From an uncultured Bacilli bacterium (GTDB lineage: Bacteria; Bacillota_I; Bacilli_A; RF39; UBA660): a DNA stretch of 35,607 bases. The notes under the pieces are model-generated. The model did not search any database and was not told the DNA's origin. It saw only the letters and a program-made list of their open reading frames with translations. Numbering within the stretch: position 1 is the stretch's first letter; every line of letters starts with the position of its first letter. A program made the translations under genes and the position numbers. Positions 15,740-24,663 of the stretch are shown here, piece after piece. Location: NCBI GenBank assembly GCA_934085595.1, contig CAKOHK010000009.1:1-35607 (forward strand), read 5' to 3'.

Positions 15740-16711
15740 CTATTTAATCTTATCTCCTTCTTTTAACATAGTTCCTATATAAACACCATATCCTAAATTA
15801 ACTCTATCAACTACTACATGCGTAACTGCTCCTATTATTTTATTATCTTGAACTATTGGTGAACCACTCATTCCTTGTACCACTCCACCAGTTATATTAA
15901 GCAGTTCTTCATCATCTATCTGAAATCCAAATGCTTTATTAGTATTCTTTTTATTATTATATTTATCTACTATTTTAATCTTATATTTAATAGGAGCGCT
16001 TCCATTCGTAACAGTATAAATATATGCTTCCCCCTTATGAATATCATCATAATCTCCTACACTTATAATTTCTTTATCTGGAATCTTATCTATAACGCCA
16101 AATATACCAAAATCTGTATTAGATTCTATTGTCCCTATAGATTTATTAAAATTAATATTAGCATTTTTTGCTCCAACATACCCATTATAACTTTTATCTA
16201 TAGAAGTAACTCTACTTTCAAGTATATTTCCATTTCTAACTTCAACCCTACTATTAGTTTCACTATACATAATCTCATGTCCTAAAGCACCATATATTTT
16301 ACTTATAGGATCTATATATGTAATAGTTCCAATACCAACTATATTATCTTTTATATAAAGCCCAGTCTTATATACTTTTCCATCTAAAACTACATTTATA
16401 TATGTATCTATAATTTTATTATTTCTACTTATTTTAACCTTTATTTCACTACCTACATTATCACCAATTTTATTACTTAAATCATCTATACTATTAACCT
16501 CTATATCATTAACACTAAGTATAACATCCCCACTTCTTAAGTTCTCTTTTCCTATATATTTTCCATTAACTTTATAAAAACCAGTTACTGTAAGTCCTTT
16601 AGAATTAATATTAATCCCAACATTCTCTCCTCCTAATAATACCTTATTAGAATAGCCAAATATAACTGCTGGCCAAAATAAAATAATAAAGAAAAGTCCT
16701 ATCTTTTTCAT
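15740..16711 (-). CDS. SpoIVB-family serine peptidase (S55) with PDZ domain
   Basis: 323 residues. Signal-anchor helix at 4-19, a PDZ domain about 38-110 (with LRSGDVILSVNDIEV), then an S55 peptidase domain with the histidine in YGALGHEI (H145) and the serine in QGMSGSPIVQDNKIIGAVTHV split as QGMSGSP (S282) and IIGAVTHV. In Bacillus SpoIVB is secreted in the forespore compartment and triggers cleavage of pro-sigma-K. No other sporulation gene is in the window, so a role in spore formation is not shown; a general envelope protease is possible. The total length is shorter than Bacillus SpoIVB (about 425). AAGGGAAG precedes the ATG. Confidence 0.85.
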   Translation of the reverse strand: MKKIGLFFIILFWPAVIFGYSNKVLLGGENVGININSKGLTVTGFYKVNGKYIGKENLRSGDVILSVNDIEVNSIDDLSNKIGDNVGSEIKVKISRNNKIIDTYINVVLDGKVYKTGLYIKDNIVGIGTITYIDPISKIYGALGHEIMYSETNSRVEVRNGNILESRVTSIDKSYNGYVGAKNANINFNKSIGTIESNTDFGIFGVIDKIPDKEIISVGDYDDIHKGEAYIYTVTNGSAPIKYKIKIVDKYNNKKNTNKAFGFQIDDEELLNITGGVVQGMSGSPIVQDNKIIGAVTHVVVDRVNLGYGVYIGTMLKEGDKIK

Positions 16712-16769
16712 ACTTCACTTCCCTTTATTATTATGTATAATTTATTACTTTTTATAATGGTAAAAATTA

Positions 16770-17003
16770 CTATTCACTTACATCAAAATCTTCTATTTTC
16801 CCGTCTTCTCCAACTATTTTATTAATAGTTTTATTAGCATTTTTAAGTTTACCTTCACAGTATTCTATAAGTTTCATAGCTTCACTATATTTATTAATCG
16901 AATCATCAAGATTAACATCCCCACTCTCAAGATCTTGTATAATCTTCTCTAGTTCCTTAATAGCTACTTCAAAACTCTTTTCTTTTTCTTTCTCTTCTTT
17001 CAT
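16770..17003 (-). CDS. xseB: Exodeoxyribonuclease VII small subunit
   Basis: 77 residues. The signature FEVAIKELEKIIQDLESGDVNLD followed by SINKYSEAMKLIEYCEGKL (split here) is the XseB coiled helix pair. It binds XseA to form the single-strand DNA exonuclease. Its ATG overlaps the xseA stop by 4 bases (ATGA), so the two subunits are translationally coupled. Confidence 0.95.
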   Translation of the reverse strand: MKEEKEKEKSFEVAIKELEKIIQDLESGDVNLDDSINKYSEAMKLIEYCEGKLKNANKTINKIVGEDGKIEDFDVSE

Positions 17004-18196
17004 TTATTAACTCCTTTAACAACACTATCTATATTTCCATCTTTTACTTTAATATTAATTTCATCATTTACTTTAATACTATTTATATCTTTTACTACTT
17101 TCCCATTTTTATATATAATACTATATCCTTTATCAAGTATATTATTAGGATTTAATAAATCTACTTTTATTTTAATAGTATCTAATTTATGAATATTCAT
17201 ATTTATTATATTAGTAATATCTATATTTAATTTATCATATAAAGTATCTAATTTCTGTTCTTTTACTTCATACATCCTTTTTGGATTATTTAATAAATAA
17301 TTACTTTTATATTTCTTTAATATTTCACTATAATTATCAATTTTATTTAATAACGCTTTCTTAAGTCTACCTCTGCATGTATCTAAATATCTAAGTATTT
17401 CACCCCTATCAGGAACAGCCATAGTAGCAGCACCAGTTGGTGTAGGAGCCCTTAAATCAGCGGCAAAATCACTTATAGTATAATCTATCTCATGACCAAC
17501 ACCACTTATTATAGGAACCCTACTATTATATATACTCCTAGCTACCACTTCTTCATTAAAAGCCCATAAATCCTCTATAGAGCCGCCACCACGTCCAACT
17601 ATCAAAGTATCTATATCATAAGTATTAGCAAGTTCTATCATACGAACTATATTATCTTTAGCAAGATTCCCTTGTACTAAACTTGGAAATAAATAAATAG
17701 TCACAAGAGGAAATCTCTTATTAATAGTAGAAATAATATCTTTAATCGCAGCCCCAGTCGGAGCAGTAACAACACCTATCTTACTAGGTATTTTCTTAAT
17801 ATGTTTTTTATGTTCACTTCTAAATAAACCCTCTTTATCAAGTTTTCTTTTTAATTCTTCAAATAATACATATAAGTTACCAGTACCATCAAGACTCATC
17901 TCTTCTACATACACCTGATAACTACCAGTAGCCTCATAAACACTAACTCTTCCTCTAACTAAAACACTATCTCCATCCTTAGGCATAAAATTAAGTTTAC
18001 TAGCATTAAAACTAAACATAACAGCATTAATTCTAGAAGATTCATCTTTAAGAGAAAAATATAAATGCCCTCTAGTATGATTTTTAAAATTACTAATTTC
18101 CCCTTTTAAATATATATTAGCTAGTTCATAATTATTATCTATAACCCTTTTAACTATATTATTAACATCTTTAATAGTTAAATATTCTTTATTCAT
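17000..18196 (-). CDS. xseA: Exodeoxyribonuclease VII large subunit
   Basis: 398 residues. N-terminal OB fold (about 1-100, with GEISNFKNHTRGHLYFSLKD), then the catalytic domain with GVVTAPTGAAIKD and the core IVGRGGGSIEDLWAFNEE and GVGHEIDYTISDFAADLRAPTP (split GVGHEIDYT/ADLRAPTPTGAA). The C-terminal coiled region is shorter than in E. coli. Degrades single-stranded DNA with XseB in repair. Starts inside the end of nusB (8-base overlap) with GAGG six bases upstream. Confidence 0.96.
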   Translation of the reverse strand: MNKEYLTIKDVNNIVKRVIDNNYELANIYLKGEISNFKNHTRGHLYFSLKDESSRINAVMFSFNASKLNFMPKDGDSVLVRGRVSVYEATGSYQVYVEEMSLDGTGNLYVLFEELKRKLDKEGLFRSEHKKHIKKIPSKIGVVTAPTGAAIKDIISTINKRFPLVTIYLFPSLVQGNLAKDNIVRMIELANTYDIDTLIVGRGGGSIEDLWAFNEEVVARSIYNSRVPIISGVGHEIDYTISDFAADLRAPTPTGAATMAVPDRGEILRYLDTCRGRLKKALLNKIDNYSEILKKYKSNYLLNNPKRMYEVKEQKLDTLYDKLNIDITNIINMNIHKLDTIKIKVDLLNPNNILDKGYSIIYKNGKVVKDINSIKVNDEINIKVKDGNIDSVVKGVNK

Positions 18197-18596
18197 TTAC
18201 TTCCTCTATAAGTATTTTATCAAGAACAGCATTAATTAATTTAGATACTTTTTCATCACTATATTTTTTAGAAAGACTAACAGCTTCATTAATAGCCACA
18301 ACATTAGGAGTATCAAAATATAATATCTCAAAAGCCCCCATTCTTAAAATAGCTTTATCTGTTTTTCCAAGTCTATCTAAATCCCATCCATCTAAATATT
18401 TCTTAATTATATTATCTATATTATCTATATTTTCAAGTACTCCATTTACTATCTTTCTAACAAAAGTATTATCAATTTCTAAGTTTTCATTTATAACATC
18501 TTCTAAAGTATATTCTATATTATTCTTAATATAAAAATCTACCTGATATAGTATAATCATAGCCTTTTCTCTAGCTTCACTTCTATTAAGTTTCAT
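18189..18596 (-). CDS. nusB: Transcription antitermination factor NusB
   Basis: 135 residues from the ATG with GGAGG eight bases upstream; the frame extends 22 codons further but into the promoter. All-helical protein starting MKLNRSEAREKAMIILYQVD, with the second half WDLDRLGKTDKAILRMGAFE typical of NusB. It binds boxA RNA with NusE to prevent termination in rRNA operons. It heads the nusB-xseA-xseB operon, a gene order common in Firmicutes. Confidence 0.95.
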   Translation of the reverse strand: MKLNRSEAREKAMIILYQVDFYIKNNIEYTLEDVINENLEIDNTFVRKIVNGVLENIDNIDNIIKKYLDGWDLDRLGKTDKAILRMGAFEILYFDTPNVVAINEAVSLSKKYSDEKVSKLINAVLDKILIEEVNE

Positions 18597-18621
18597 TATT
18601 GTCCTCCACAAATCTATTAAG

Positions 18622-18650
18622 ATTATAACACTTATATTATTAAGTAGCAA
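18622..18650 (-). promoter_or_regulatory. Promoter of nusB-xseA-xseB
   Basis: Minus strand: -35 TTGCTA (18650-18645), 17-base spacer, -10 TATAAT (18627-18622) with extended TGT. Confidence 0.75.
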
Positions 18651-18674
18651 GGGAAAATTCACTTGTTATAACAA

Positions 18675-18701
18675 GAAAAAAACTTACTAAATACTAGTAA
18701 G
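18675..18701 (-). terminator. Terminator of frr
   Basis: Minus strand: CTTACTA-pairing with TAGTAAG around the loop GTATT, followed by seven T. The stem overlaps the frr stop codon. Confidence 0.8.
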
Positions 18702-19226
18702 TTCTATTTCTTTTTCTTTGAATTTCTCATCTATAATTTTATTATATTTTACAGTTAATTCTTGTATTATTTCTAAACTTAATTTTTCTTCATCTTCTCT
18801 TATTTCAGCTTTTTTAATTTTATTATTTTCATCTTGTCTTATATTTCTAATTGCAACTTTAGCCTCTTCTGCCATACTAGATGCATCTTTTACATATTTT
18901 TTTCTTGTATCAAATGTAAGTTCAGGAACAGTAAGCATAATAACTTCACCATTATTAGTAGGATTAATTCCTAAATTAGCCTCATGTATAGCTTTTTCTA
19001 TATTCTTAAGAGCTCCTTTATCAAAAGGTTTAATACTTAATACTCTTGCTTCAGGAATAGATATAGTAGCAAGTGATTGAATACTAGTAGGTACTCCATA
19101 ATAATCTACCATAATACCATTTAATATATTAGGATTAGCTCTACCAGCTCTAATAGTAGTAAATCTACTAACTAAATTATCAACTACTTTATCCATTTTT
19201 AATTTAACTTCTTTTTCATCTATCAT
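18687..19226 (-). CDS. frr: Ribosome recycling factor
   Basis: 179 residues, slightly shorter than the usual 185. Signature sequences FTTIRAGRANPNIL, YYGVPTSIQSLA, SIKPFDKGALKNIEKAI and the C-terminal helix with NIRQDENNKIKKAE are all present. With EF-G it splits post-termination ribosomes. Promoter at 19247-19275 and terminator at its end make it a single-gene unit; pyrH, its usual neighbour, is not here. Confidence 0.97.
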   Translation of the reverse strand: MIDEKEVKLKMDKVVDNLVSRFTTIRAGRANPNILNGIMVDYYGVPTSIQSLATISIPEARVLSIKPFDKGALKNIEKAIHEANLGINPTNNGEVIMLTVPELTFDTRKKYVKDASSMAEEAKVAIRNIRQDENNKIKKAEIREDEEKLSLEIIQELTVKYNKIIDEKFKEKEIELTSI

Positions 19227-19246
19227 ACATAACCTCTTTCAACCTC

Positions 19247-19275
19247 ATTATATAAAATAATATTATTAAAATCAA
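19247..19275 (-). promoter_or_regulatory. Promoter of frr
   Basis: Minus strand: -35 TTGATT (19275-19270), 17-base spacer, -10 TATAAT (19252-19247). The -35 overlaps the last codons of the peptidase gene. Confidence 0.6.
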
Positions 19276-19898
19276 TCTTTAATTACTAATTTTTCATTTT
19301 GATTAAGTCTAATTTTATATATTCCATCTTTAGGTACTACATATTCAAATATTACATTATCTTCTTTAACATCATCACTAGGAGTATTATCTTTTTTATC
19401 ATCTTTTACTTCTTCCATCTCTTTAATATCCTCCCTTAAGTATAATATATTATATTTGCTTTTAGTACCACTTCCAACTATATGTTCATTAGTGGCATAA
19501 GTATATTTAAAAGGTTCTACTTTTTCTTTATTTATCATAACTTCATAATGTAAATGTGTCCCTTTAGAATAACCAGTATTTCCCATAACACCAATCTTAT
19601 CACCACGTTTAACTTTATCTCCAACTTTTACTATTATACTATTATATTTCATATGAGCAAGTAAAGTAACTATCCCATCACCATGATCTATTTTTACATA
19701 ATTACCATAACTAAGACTATTTTTATCAGTTCTATTATAGTCTTTTTTTACATATGTAACTACACCATCACCAGGAGCAATAATATCATGATTAGGTCCT
19801 CCATAACTCGTGCTCCATCCCATATCTACCGCTTTATGAGAAGTTTTAAAACCTTGAGTAACACCAACATATTTAACTGGATATATTAATTTAATCAT
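19272..19898 (-). CDS. M23 metallopeptidase, endolysin-like, no signal peptide
   Basis: 208 residues. The lysostaphin-type (M23) fold shows zinc ligands H21 and D25 (SHKAVDMG), H82 (LLAHMKYN) and the GTHLHYEV motif (H115, H117), with NHDIIAPGDGVVTYV typical of the family. A charged linker (155-182) leads to a C-terminal beta segment ending QNEKLVIKD. There is no signal peptide, unlike most cellular M23 enzymes. The start codon lies three bases after the stop of a small membrane protein with holin features, so this looks like a phage-type lysis pair. It would cut peptidoglycan peptide bridges once released to the wall. Confidence 0.85.
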   Translation of the reverse strand: MIKLIYPVKYVGVTQGFKTSHKAVDMGWSTSYGGPNHDIIAPGDGVVTYVKKDYNRTDKNSLSYGNYVKIDHGDGIVTLLAHMKYNSIIVKVGDKVKRGDKIGVMGNTGYSKGTHLHYEVMINKEKVEPFKYTYATNEHIVGSGTKSKYNILYLREDIKEMEEVKDDKKDNTPSDDVKEDNVIFEYVVPKDGIYKIRLNQNEKLVIKD

Positions 19899-19901
19899 AA
19901 G

Positions 19902-20216
19902 CTAGTCCCTCTCTATAGTTGTAACTTCCTTAATCTTACTAAAAGAAGCAAATATCTTATCTTCAAAAGCTTTATATAAAGAATCAGCCCCTAGAAAACT
20001 AAATAACCCAACCCACAAAGCATGTACAATTTTATATTCAGTAAAACTAAGAGTAAAAATAATTCCAAACATCATAGAAACTCCAAAAGATATATAAAGA
20101 AGGCAATCACTACATTTAAGTATTGATAATCCTTTAATTTTCTGTACTAAAGCACTACTAAGTATACTAGAAGCTATTGCTATTAGTAGTAAAGATTTTA
20201 TAAGATCAATATTCAT
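19902..20216 (-). CDS. Holin-like small membrane protein
   Basis: 104 residues with three hydrophobic segments (about 5-24, 35-58, 62-82) and a charged C-terminal tail (EDKIFASFSKIKEVTTIERD). Size, topology and the position directly before an endolysin-like gene match phage holins, but no family was recognised by sequence. A weak -10 lies upstream. No other phage gene is near. Confidence 0.65.
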   Translation of the reverse strand: MNIDLIKSLLLIAIASSILSSALVQKIKGLSILKCSDCLLYISFGVSMMFGIIFTLSFTEYKIVHALWVGLFSFLGADSLYKAFEDKIFASFSKIKEVTTIERD

Positions 20217-20275
20217 ATTTCTTCACCCACTATATTATATTGATTTTTTTTAATTGCAATTATAATGTTTGCACT

Positions 20276-20301
20276 AAAAAAGAATAGAACGCATCTATTC
20301 T
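20276..20301 (-). terminator. Terminator of the InlB-repeat surface protein gene
   Basis: Minus strand: AGAATAG-ATGCGTT-CTATTCT hairpin followed by six T, overlapping the stop codon of the gene. Confidence 0.85.
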
Positions 20302-22043
20302 AAAGTAAGTACATAAGGATTACTACTACTTCCATCCCCACTACTTCTAACAACATCATTATTTAAATATACTGCCGGCTTAACAGCTTTAGTAAGAGAA
20401 ACTTTTCCAATATCTCCTGCACCAGTATCTTTAACTTCAAGTGCATTTTTAACTAAAGTAGCAGTTGATGGTGTCATTGACCAAATAGCAGCACTTATAT
20501 CAAACCAAGTATCACTTGTACATTTATTATAGTTTGAAAGTTTAGTATCATTAGCATAACAACTTGTACTCATAAGTCCATAATCACTATATGAAAATAA
20601 TCCAACATATCCTTTCCATGTAGTAGCTTTTTCTCCGCTATATGCTTCAAGAGTAGTAGAAGTTTGAGATACTGCATTAACATTCCATTTAACATTAGCA
20701 ATCATACTTCTAGCTTCATCCGTAATTCCAGTACTTGAATAATTTCCTGTTCTATTTAAATAAGCTGCATTTAGTATACTTGCAAGTGATGAAGAACTCC
20801 AAACACTCGCAGAAGAAGTATTCCATGCAAGAGTACCTATTGAAGTATTTCTCATTATTTTAACTAGATTCTCATCTTTATAAGTTCCATCTGATTGTAA
20901 AGTAGAAGTATTTATAACACCAATAATTCTCCACGTTTCTCCATTAAATGTAACATAATTATTAACACTAGCTCCCTGATATCTATATTGCACTTCTCCA
21001 TCAAATGTAATACTACTTAAATTATTAGCAAGGTATGTACTAAATGAAACACCACTATATCTAGCATAAAGAGTAATATCGCTAGTTAGATTAACAACAC
21101 TATCACTACTAATTAATGTACCACCAGTTTTACTAGTATACCAGCCCTTAAATGTACCATCATTTTTACTAGCCACAGGAAGTTCACCATAAGTACCATT
21201 ATTTCTAACAGTCTTACTCTTAGTACTAACACTTCCCCCATTAGCATCAAACGTAACTTTATAAGCTGCTCCTAAATACCTAGCAGTAATAGTAGTATCT
21301 TTTTGACCAATTGCTACCGTACTATCACTAGCACTACTATCCCCGGTTATATCCCATCCAGCAAACTCAGAATTATTTTTAACTGGAATACTTATATCTT
21401 TAAGAGAAAACTCTTCTTCCTCACTTGTAACACTACTAGTACTTCCATTATATGTTCCACCATTAGGATTTATAGTAAGCTTAACTTTATTTAAACTTCC
21501 CTTAGTCCTACAATCAGTACTATCAATAGATAAATAAGAACTAACACTAGTATTAAGAAAAGCATTTTGATCCGAATAATCAGAATAACTAAGCCATATA
21601 TATAATGTATATTCTTTATTGGTAGAAGCAGGAGTAAACACATTACTTCCAAGTAATAAAGTATTATTATCTATTCTATTAAACCCACCAAAATATTTTT
21701 CATCACTACTAACTAAAGCATATCTAAAATAAGGACTCTTAAGAACATCTGATATATTTTTAATATTTAAATAAACATTTGAACAAGCATTTAATGATCC
21801 AGTATTATTTAAAGTAAAACTCTTTTTAAATGCATATTCACTATAATTACTATCATAAATAGGAGCTCCATTAGTTATATTAAGTGCACTATCACTAATA
21901 CTTACCTTTAATGTACCAGTTGTAACTTCACTTTTAGTACTCCCTTCACCCGTAACTTCCATTACAAAATAAGCAAAAGAACTACTTATAGTTAAAAATG
22001 CAAGAACACTAAGTACTAGTAATACATAATTCTTTTTATTCAT
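20295..22043 (-). CDS. Secreted/surface protein: TasA/camelysin-like N-terminus, two InlB-type repeats, C-terminal module
   Basis: 582 residues. Signal helix 7-27 followed by SFAYFVMEVTGEGSTKSEV, the look of SipW-processed TasA/camelysin-type proteins. Residues about 30-185 form a beta-rich domain. Two InlB B-repeat (Flg_new-like) units follow at about 187-257 and 261-330, both with xxPNGG/DANGG, a GW(Y/D) and ITARY/LYARY end. The last 215 residues hold a module (ETWRIIGV, YVGLFSYSDYG, two cysteines near 490-505, AVKPAVYLNNDV, GDGSSSNPYVL) also found in the 363-residue protein at 30565. Serine and threonine rich, as surface proteins are. No LPXTG anchor. Own promoter and terminator. Confidence 0.82.
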   Translation of the reverse strand: MNKKNYVLLVLSVLAFLTISSSFAYFVMEVTGEGSTKSEVTTGTLKVSISDSALNITNGAPIYDSNYSEYAFKKSFTLNNTGSLNACSNVYLNIKNISDVLKSPYFRYALVSSDEKYFGGFNRIDNNTLLLGSNVFTPASTNKEYTLYIWLSYSDYSDQNAFLNTSVSSYLSIDSTDCRTKGSLNKVKLTINPNGGTYNGSTSSVTSEEEEFSLKDISIPVKNNSEFAGWDITGDSSASDSTVAIGQKDTTITARYLGAAYKVTFDANGGSVSTKSKTVRNNGTYGELPVASKNDGTFKGWYTSKTGGTLISSDSVVNLTSDITLYARYSGVSFSTYLANNLSSITFDGEVQYRYQGASVNNYVTFNGETWRIIGVINTSTLQSDGTYKDENLVKIMRNTSIGTLAWNTSSASVWSSSSLASILNAAYLNRTGNYSSTGITDEARSMIANVKWNVNAVSQTSTTLEAYSGEKATTWKGYVGLFSYSDYGLMSTSCYANDTKLSNYNKCTSDTWFDISAAIWSMTPSTATLVKNALEVKDTGAGDIGKVSLTKAVKPAVYLNNDVVRSSGDGSSSNPYVLTLE

Positions 22044-22069
22044 AAGCTTCCTACTTTCTATCTATATAA

Positions 22070-22097
22070 ATTATAGCACATAACCAAAATATTTCAA
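22070..22097 (-). promoter_or_regulatory. Promoter of the InlB-repeat surface protein gene
   Basis: Minus strand: -35 TTGAAA (22097-22092), 16-base spacer, extended -10 TGC-TATAAT (22075-22070). Confidence 0.7.
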
Positions 22098-22159
22098 TTA
22101 AAATATACACAAAATTATTAATATTATTCTTTATTAAAAAAGCATCTATTTAAAAATAC

Positions 22160-22414
22160 TTATTTCATACTTAATACCTTTCTATTTTTAACACTACTTT
22201 TAATTTCTTCTGGTATAATCCTATCATCTATAATAGTTACTCTTCCACATCTAGGACATAAAACATAATATGCATCCTCTTCTTCCATACTAACTGGATT
22301 CCATCTCTTTTTATAATGCAAATTATCATAACTAATACTTATATGACTAAAGCATCCTTTTATATAACCAGTAAAATTATCATTATTTAAACATATATAA
22401 TCTATATCCCACAT
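22160..22414 (-). CDS. Unknown 84-residue protein with one CPRCG motif
   Basis: Starts MWDIDYICLNNDNFTGYIKG; GAGGAA precedes the ATG. It contains a single zinc-type CPRCG pair (C52 and C55 region) and a charged end. It starts two bases after the dnaI stop, so it is the last gene of the dnaB-dnaI operon. No family recognised. A weak terminator-like AAGTAT/ATGCTT hairpin with T run overlaps its end. Confidence 0.65.
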   Translation of the reverse strand: MWDIDYICLNNDNFTGYIKGCFSHISISYDNLHYKKRWNPVSMEEEDAYYVLCPRCGRVTIIDDRIIPEEIKSSVKNRKVLSMK

Positions 22415-22416
22415 AA

Positions 22417-23322
22417 CTATTCCTCAGCTCTCTTATTTTTACTTATTAATTTTTCTTCTTTTGTTAAGAATCTAATTCTCTCTATAATTCTTCTTGCTTT
22501 AATAGGATCATTTCCTCTAGAAGTTGCACTTAAATGTTCTTCTAACTCAGAAAGTGTATAATTAGAAGTAAAGAATGTAGTTAAATCATTATCCATCCTA
22601 TATTGTAATATAGTTCCAAGTATTTCATCTCTAGTAAAACTAGTATTATTTTCAGCCCCAATATCATCAAGTAATAATATATCACTAGTACTTATTTCAT
22701 CTATTATATCTGCATAACTTCCATCATCCATACTCATCTTAAGTTTTTGAATTAAAGTTGGAAAATATACATTAACACACTTATACCCTTTCATAGAAAG
22801 CTCATTTAATAAACTACTTAATATATATGACTTTCCACTTCCAAAATTACCACTTAAATAAAGCCCTTTTACATTTTCATTTTTTACTTTCTTTTTAAGA
22901 AAATCTTTTATATATTTGATTATTTCACTTCTTTCCTTTTCATTCCATAAATCACTCAAATTAGCATTTCTAAGTATTTTAGGTGTTTCAAAAAATGTAG
23001 TATTATTCTTTTTAATACTTTTTGAATATTTACACTCTTTATATTCAAACTCTAACGAATCATTATATACAAGGGGATAGTATACTCTTCCCTTAAATTT
23101 ATTTTTACATTCATTTATTCCTTTACATCCCTTACAATTATTAAGTTCCATAACACTATCTTGTAAATGAGAAGTATATTTCATAATAATGTCTTCACTT
23201 ATATTAAATCTATTACATAGTTTACAAAAATCTTCATCTTTACATGCAACTAAAAACTCTTTTCTTAAATTATCATTTATATATTTTCTACTTTTACTTA
23301 CGCTATCTTTAATACTATTCAT
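22417..23322 (-). CDS. dnaI: Primosomal protein DnaI, helicase loader
   Basis: 301 residues. The N-terminal zinc-binding domain has C63, C66, C72 and C97 in the DnaI pattern. The AAA+ domain has Walker A GNFGSGKS (158-165), Walker B ILLLDD (215-220) and sensor TSNY (252-255), with an arginine cluster KARRIIERIRFL. In Bacillus it loads the replicative helicase onto DNA with DnaB and DnaD. Its ATG overlaps the dnaB stop by 4 bases. Confidence 0.95.
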   Translation of the reverse strand: MNSIKDSVSKSRKYINDNLRKEFLVACKDEDFCKLCNRFNISEDIIMKYTSHLQDSVMELNNCKGCKGINECKNKFKGRVYYPLVYNDSLEFEYKECKYSKSIKKNNTTFFETPKILRNANLSDLWNEKERSEIIKYIKDFLKKKVKNENVKGLYLSGNFGSGKSYILSSLLNELSMKGYKCVNVYFPTLIQKLKMSMDDGSYADIIDEISTSDILLLDDIGAENNTSFTRDEILGTILQYRMDNDLTTFFTSNYTLSELEEHLSATSRGNDPIKARRIIERIRFLTKEEKLISKNKRAEE

Positions 23323-24611
23323 TTTCTAAACTCCTCTAAAAAGCTATTAAACTCAGCATTATTCTCATAATCACTACTAGATTCTATCTTTTCATTAAAC
23401 CAAGCAGGAACAGTTTCTTTTTTCTTTTTAACTTCACTAACGCTTGACTTTTTATATTTCTTTTTATGTTCTTTTTCAGCAATCTGCATTGCTTCGAGTG
23501 CAGTTTCTATATTACTTCTTTTCCACTGTCCAGCTATCGTATCAACATAAGATTTAACAAGTTTATTATTATTTGTTCTAAGTACATAATCTATAAGTAC
23601 ATTTATAACCGCAGGATTAAGTTTAACATCTATAAGTAACTCTTCTAATATACTCATATCTCTACTAGTAGGCTTAGCCCCTTTATATTTAGCTCTTAAA
23701 AACTCATAAGGACTTGTATTTTCAAATACATTTATTATTTTACCTCTCTTACTATTATCACCTTCAGCATTTTTCAAATATTCAGGCTGTGACTTAAATA
23801 GTAAACTAGGAAGCCTATTATCATTATTAAATTGATAATATTTTTTAGCATTCCTTCTAAGTTCATCTCTTTCTATATTTCCTTTTTCATTTAAAGATGC
23901 TCTTATTAAATCAGCCATATTAATAGGATCAATCTCATATAAGAAAGATAAATTAACTATTAATTCTCTATTTGCTTTATTTAAACATTTTTCATTAAAC
24001 ATATCTTTTGGTATAGAAGAAACTATTAAATCAAAATCATAATCAAAATCATAATTTAAAAGTAATTTATTCTTTTTATATAAATCTTCACAATTAATTT
24101 CCATCATAGTATATTTAGATGATTTAAATACTCCATCAAAAGATACAGTTATATCTTCGTAATCTTTTAATGATATTTTAGGATGTTTAAAGAACTCAGT
24201 TATTTTAGTATACTCACTTTTTCCAACATTATTGTATAGTACTACATTAAATATAGGATGAGATAAAAACTCACTTGCACTAAGTGGACTATATAATTCA
24301 TATATATAATAATTTAAATCTCTTGACATATAGTATGTCTTCATAAGGCCTATACCTTCAAGCTTTAGCCTTGCTTCTTTAAGTGCTTCTAAAGTTAAAG
24401 ACATACTTGTTATTAAATGATGATGAGTTTGTTCACTTGATATATAAGAAAAATTAGGTACCTCGCTAAGTAACTTTAAATAAAGAGAAACAGCAGTATT
24501 TCCTATTAAAGGCATATAAAGCATATTTAATACTAATTTATCATGTTCTCCACATAAACTTTTATCAATAACTTGATAAATATCAGCAGGATATAAAGAT
24601 ACCTTTTTCAT
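23319..24611 (-). CDS. dnaB: Replication initiation protein DnaB (Gram-positive type)
   Basis: 430 residues. N-terminal winged-helix region about 1-110, middle DnaD-like region, and a C-terminal DnaD-like domain (about 299-385) with SPYEFLRAKYKGAKPT, LNPAVINVLIDYVL and the family signature YVDTIAGQWKRSNIETALEA. The tail is basic, then acidic. It takes part in primosome assembly and helicase loading with DnaI, encoded directly downstream with a 4-base overlap. This is the Firmicutes DnaB, not the E. coli helicase of the same name. Confidence 0.92.
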   Translation of the reverse strand: MKKVSLYPADIYQVIDKSLCGEHDKLVLNMLYMPLIGNTAVSLYLKLLSEVPNFSYISSEQTHHHLITSMSLTLEALKEARLKLEGIGLMKTYYMSRDLNYYIYELYSPLSASEFLSHPIFNVVLYNNVGKSEYTKITEFFKHPKISLKDYEDITVSFDGVFKSSKYTMMEINCEDLYKKNKLLLNYDFDYDFDLIVSSIPKDMFNEKCLNKANRELIVNLSFLYEIDPINMADLIRASLNEKGNIERDELRRNAKKYYQFNNDNRLPSLLFKSQPEYLKNAEGDNSKRGKIINVFENTSPYEFLRAKYKGAKPTSRDMSILEELLIDVKLNPAVINVLIDYVLRTNNNKLVKSYVDTIAGQWKRSNIETALEAMQIAEKEHKKKYKKSSVSEVKKKKETVPAWFNEKIESSSDYENNAEFNSFLEEFRK

Positions 24612-24663
24612 ATACTCTTCCTTTCATAAGTATTATATATTAAATTAAAATGAAATAAAAGAC

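Noticed and set aside
15875..16285. Plus-strand open frame of 136 codons inside the SpoIVB-like gene
   Set aside because: Antisense to a gene with intact catalytic motifs; composition is Ile/Phe/Tyr-rich shadow.
19272..22043. Prophage
   Set aside because: Only the holin/endolysin pair is phage-like; no capsid, tail, terminase or integrase genes, and neighbours are chromosomal.
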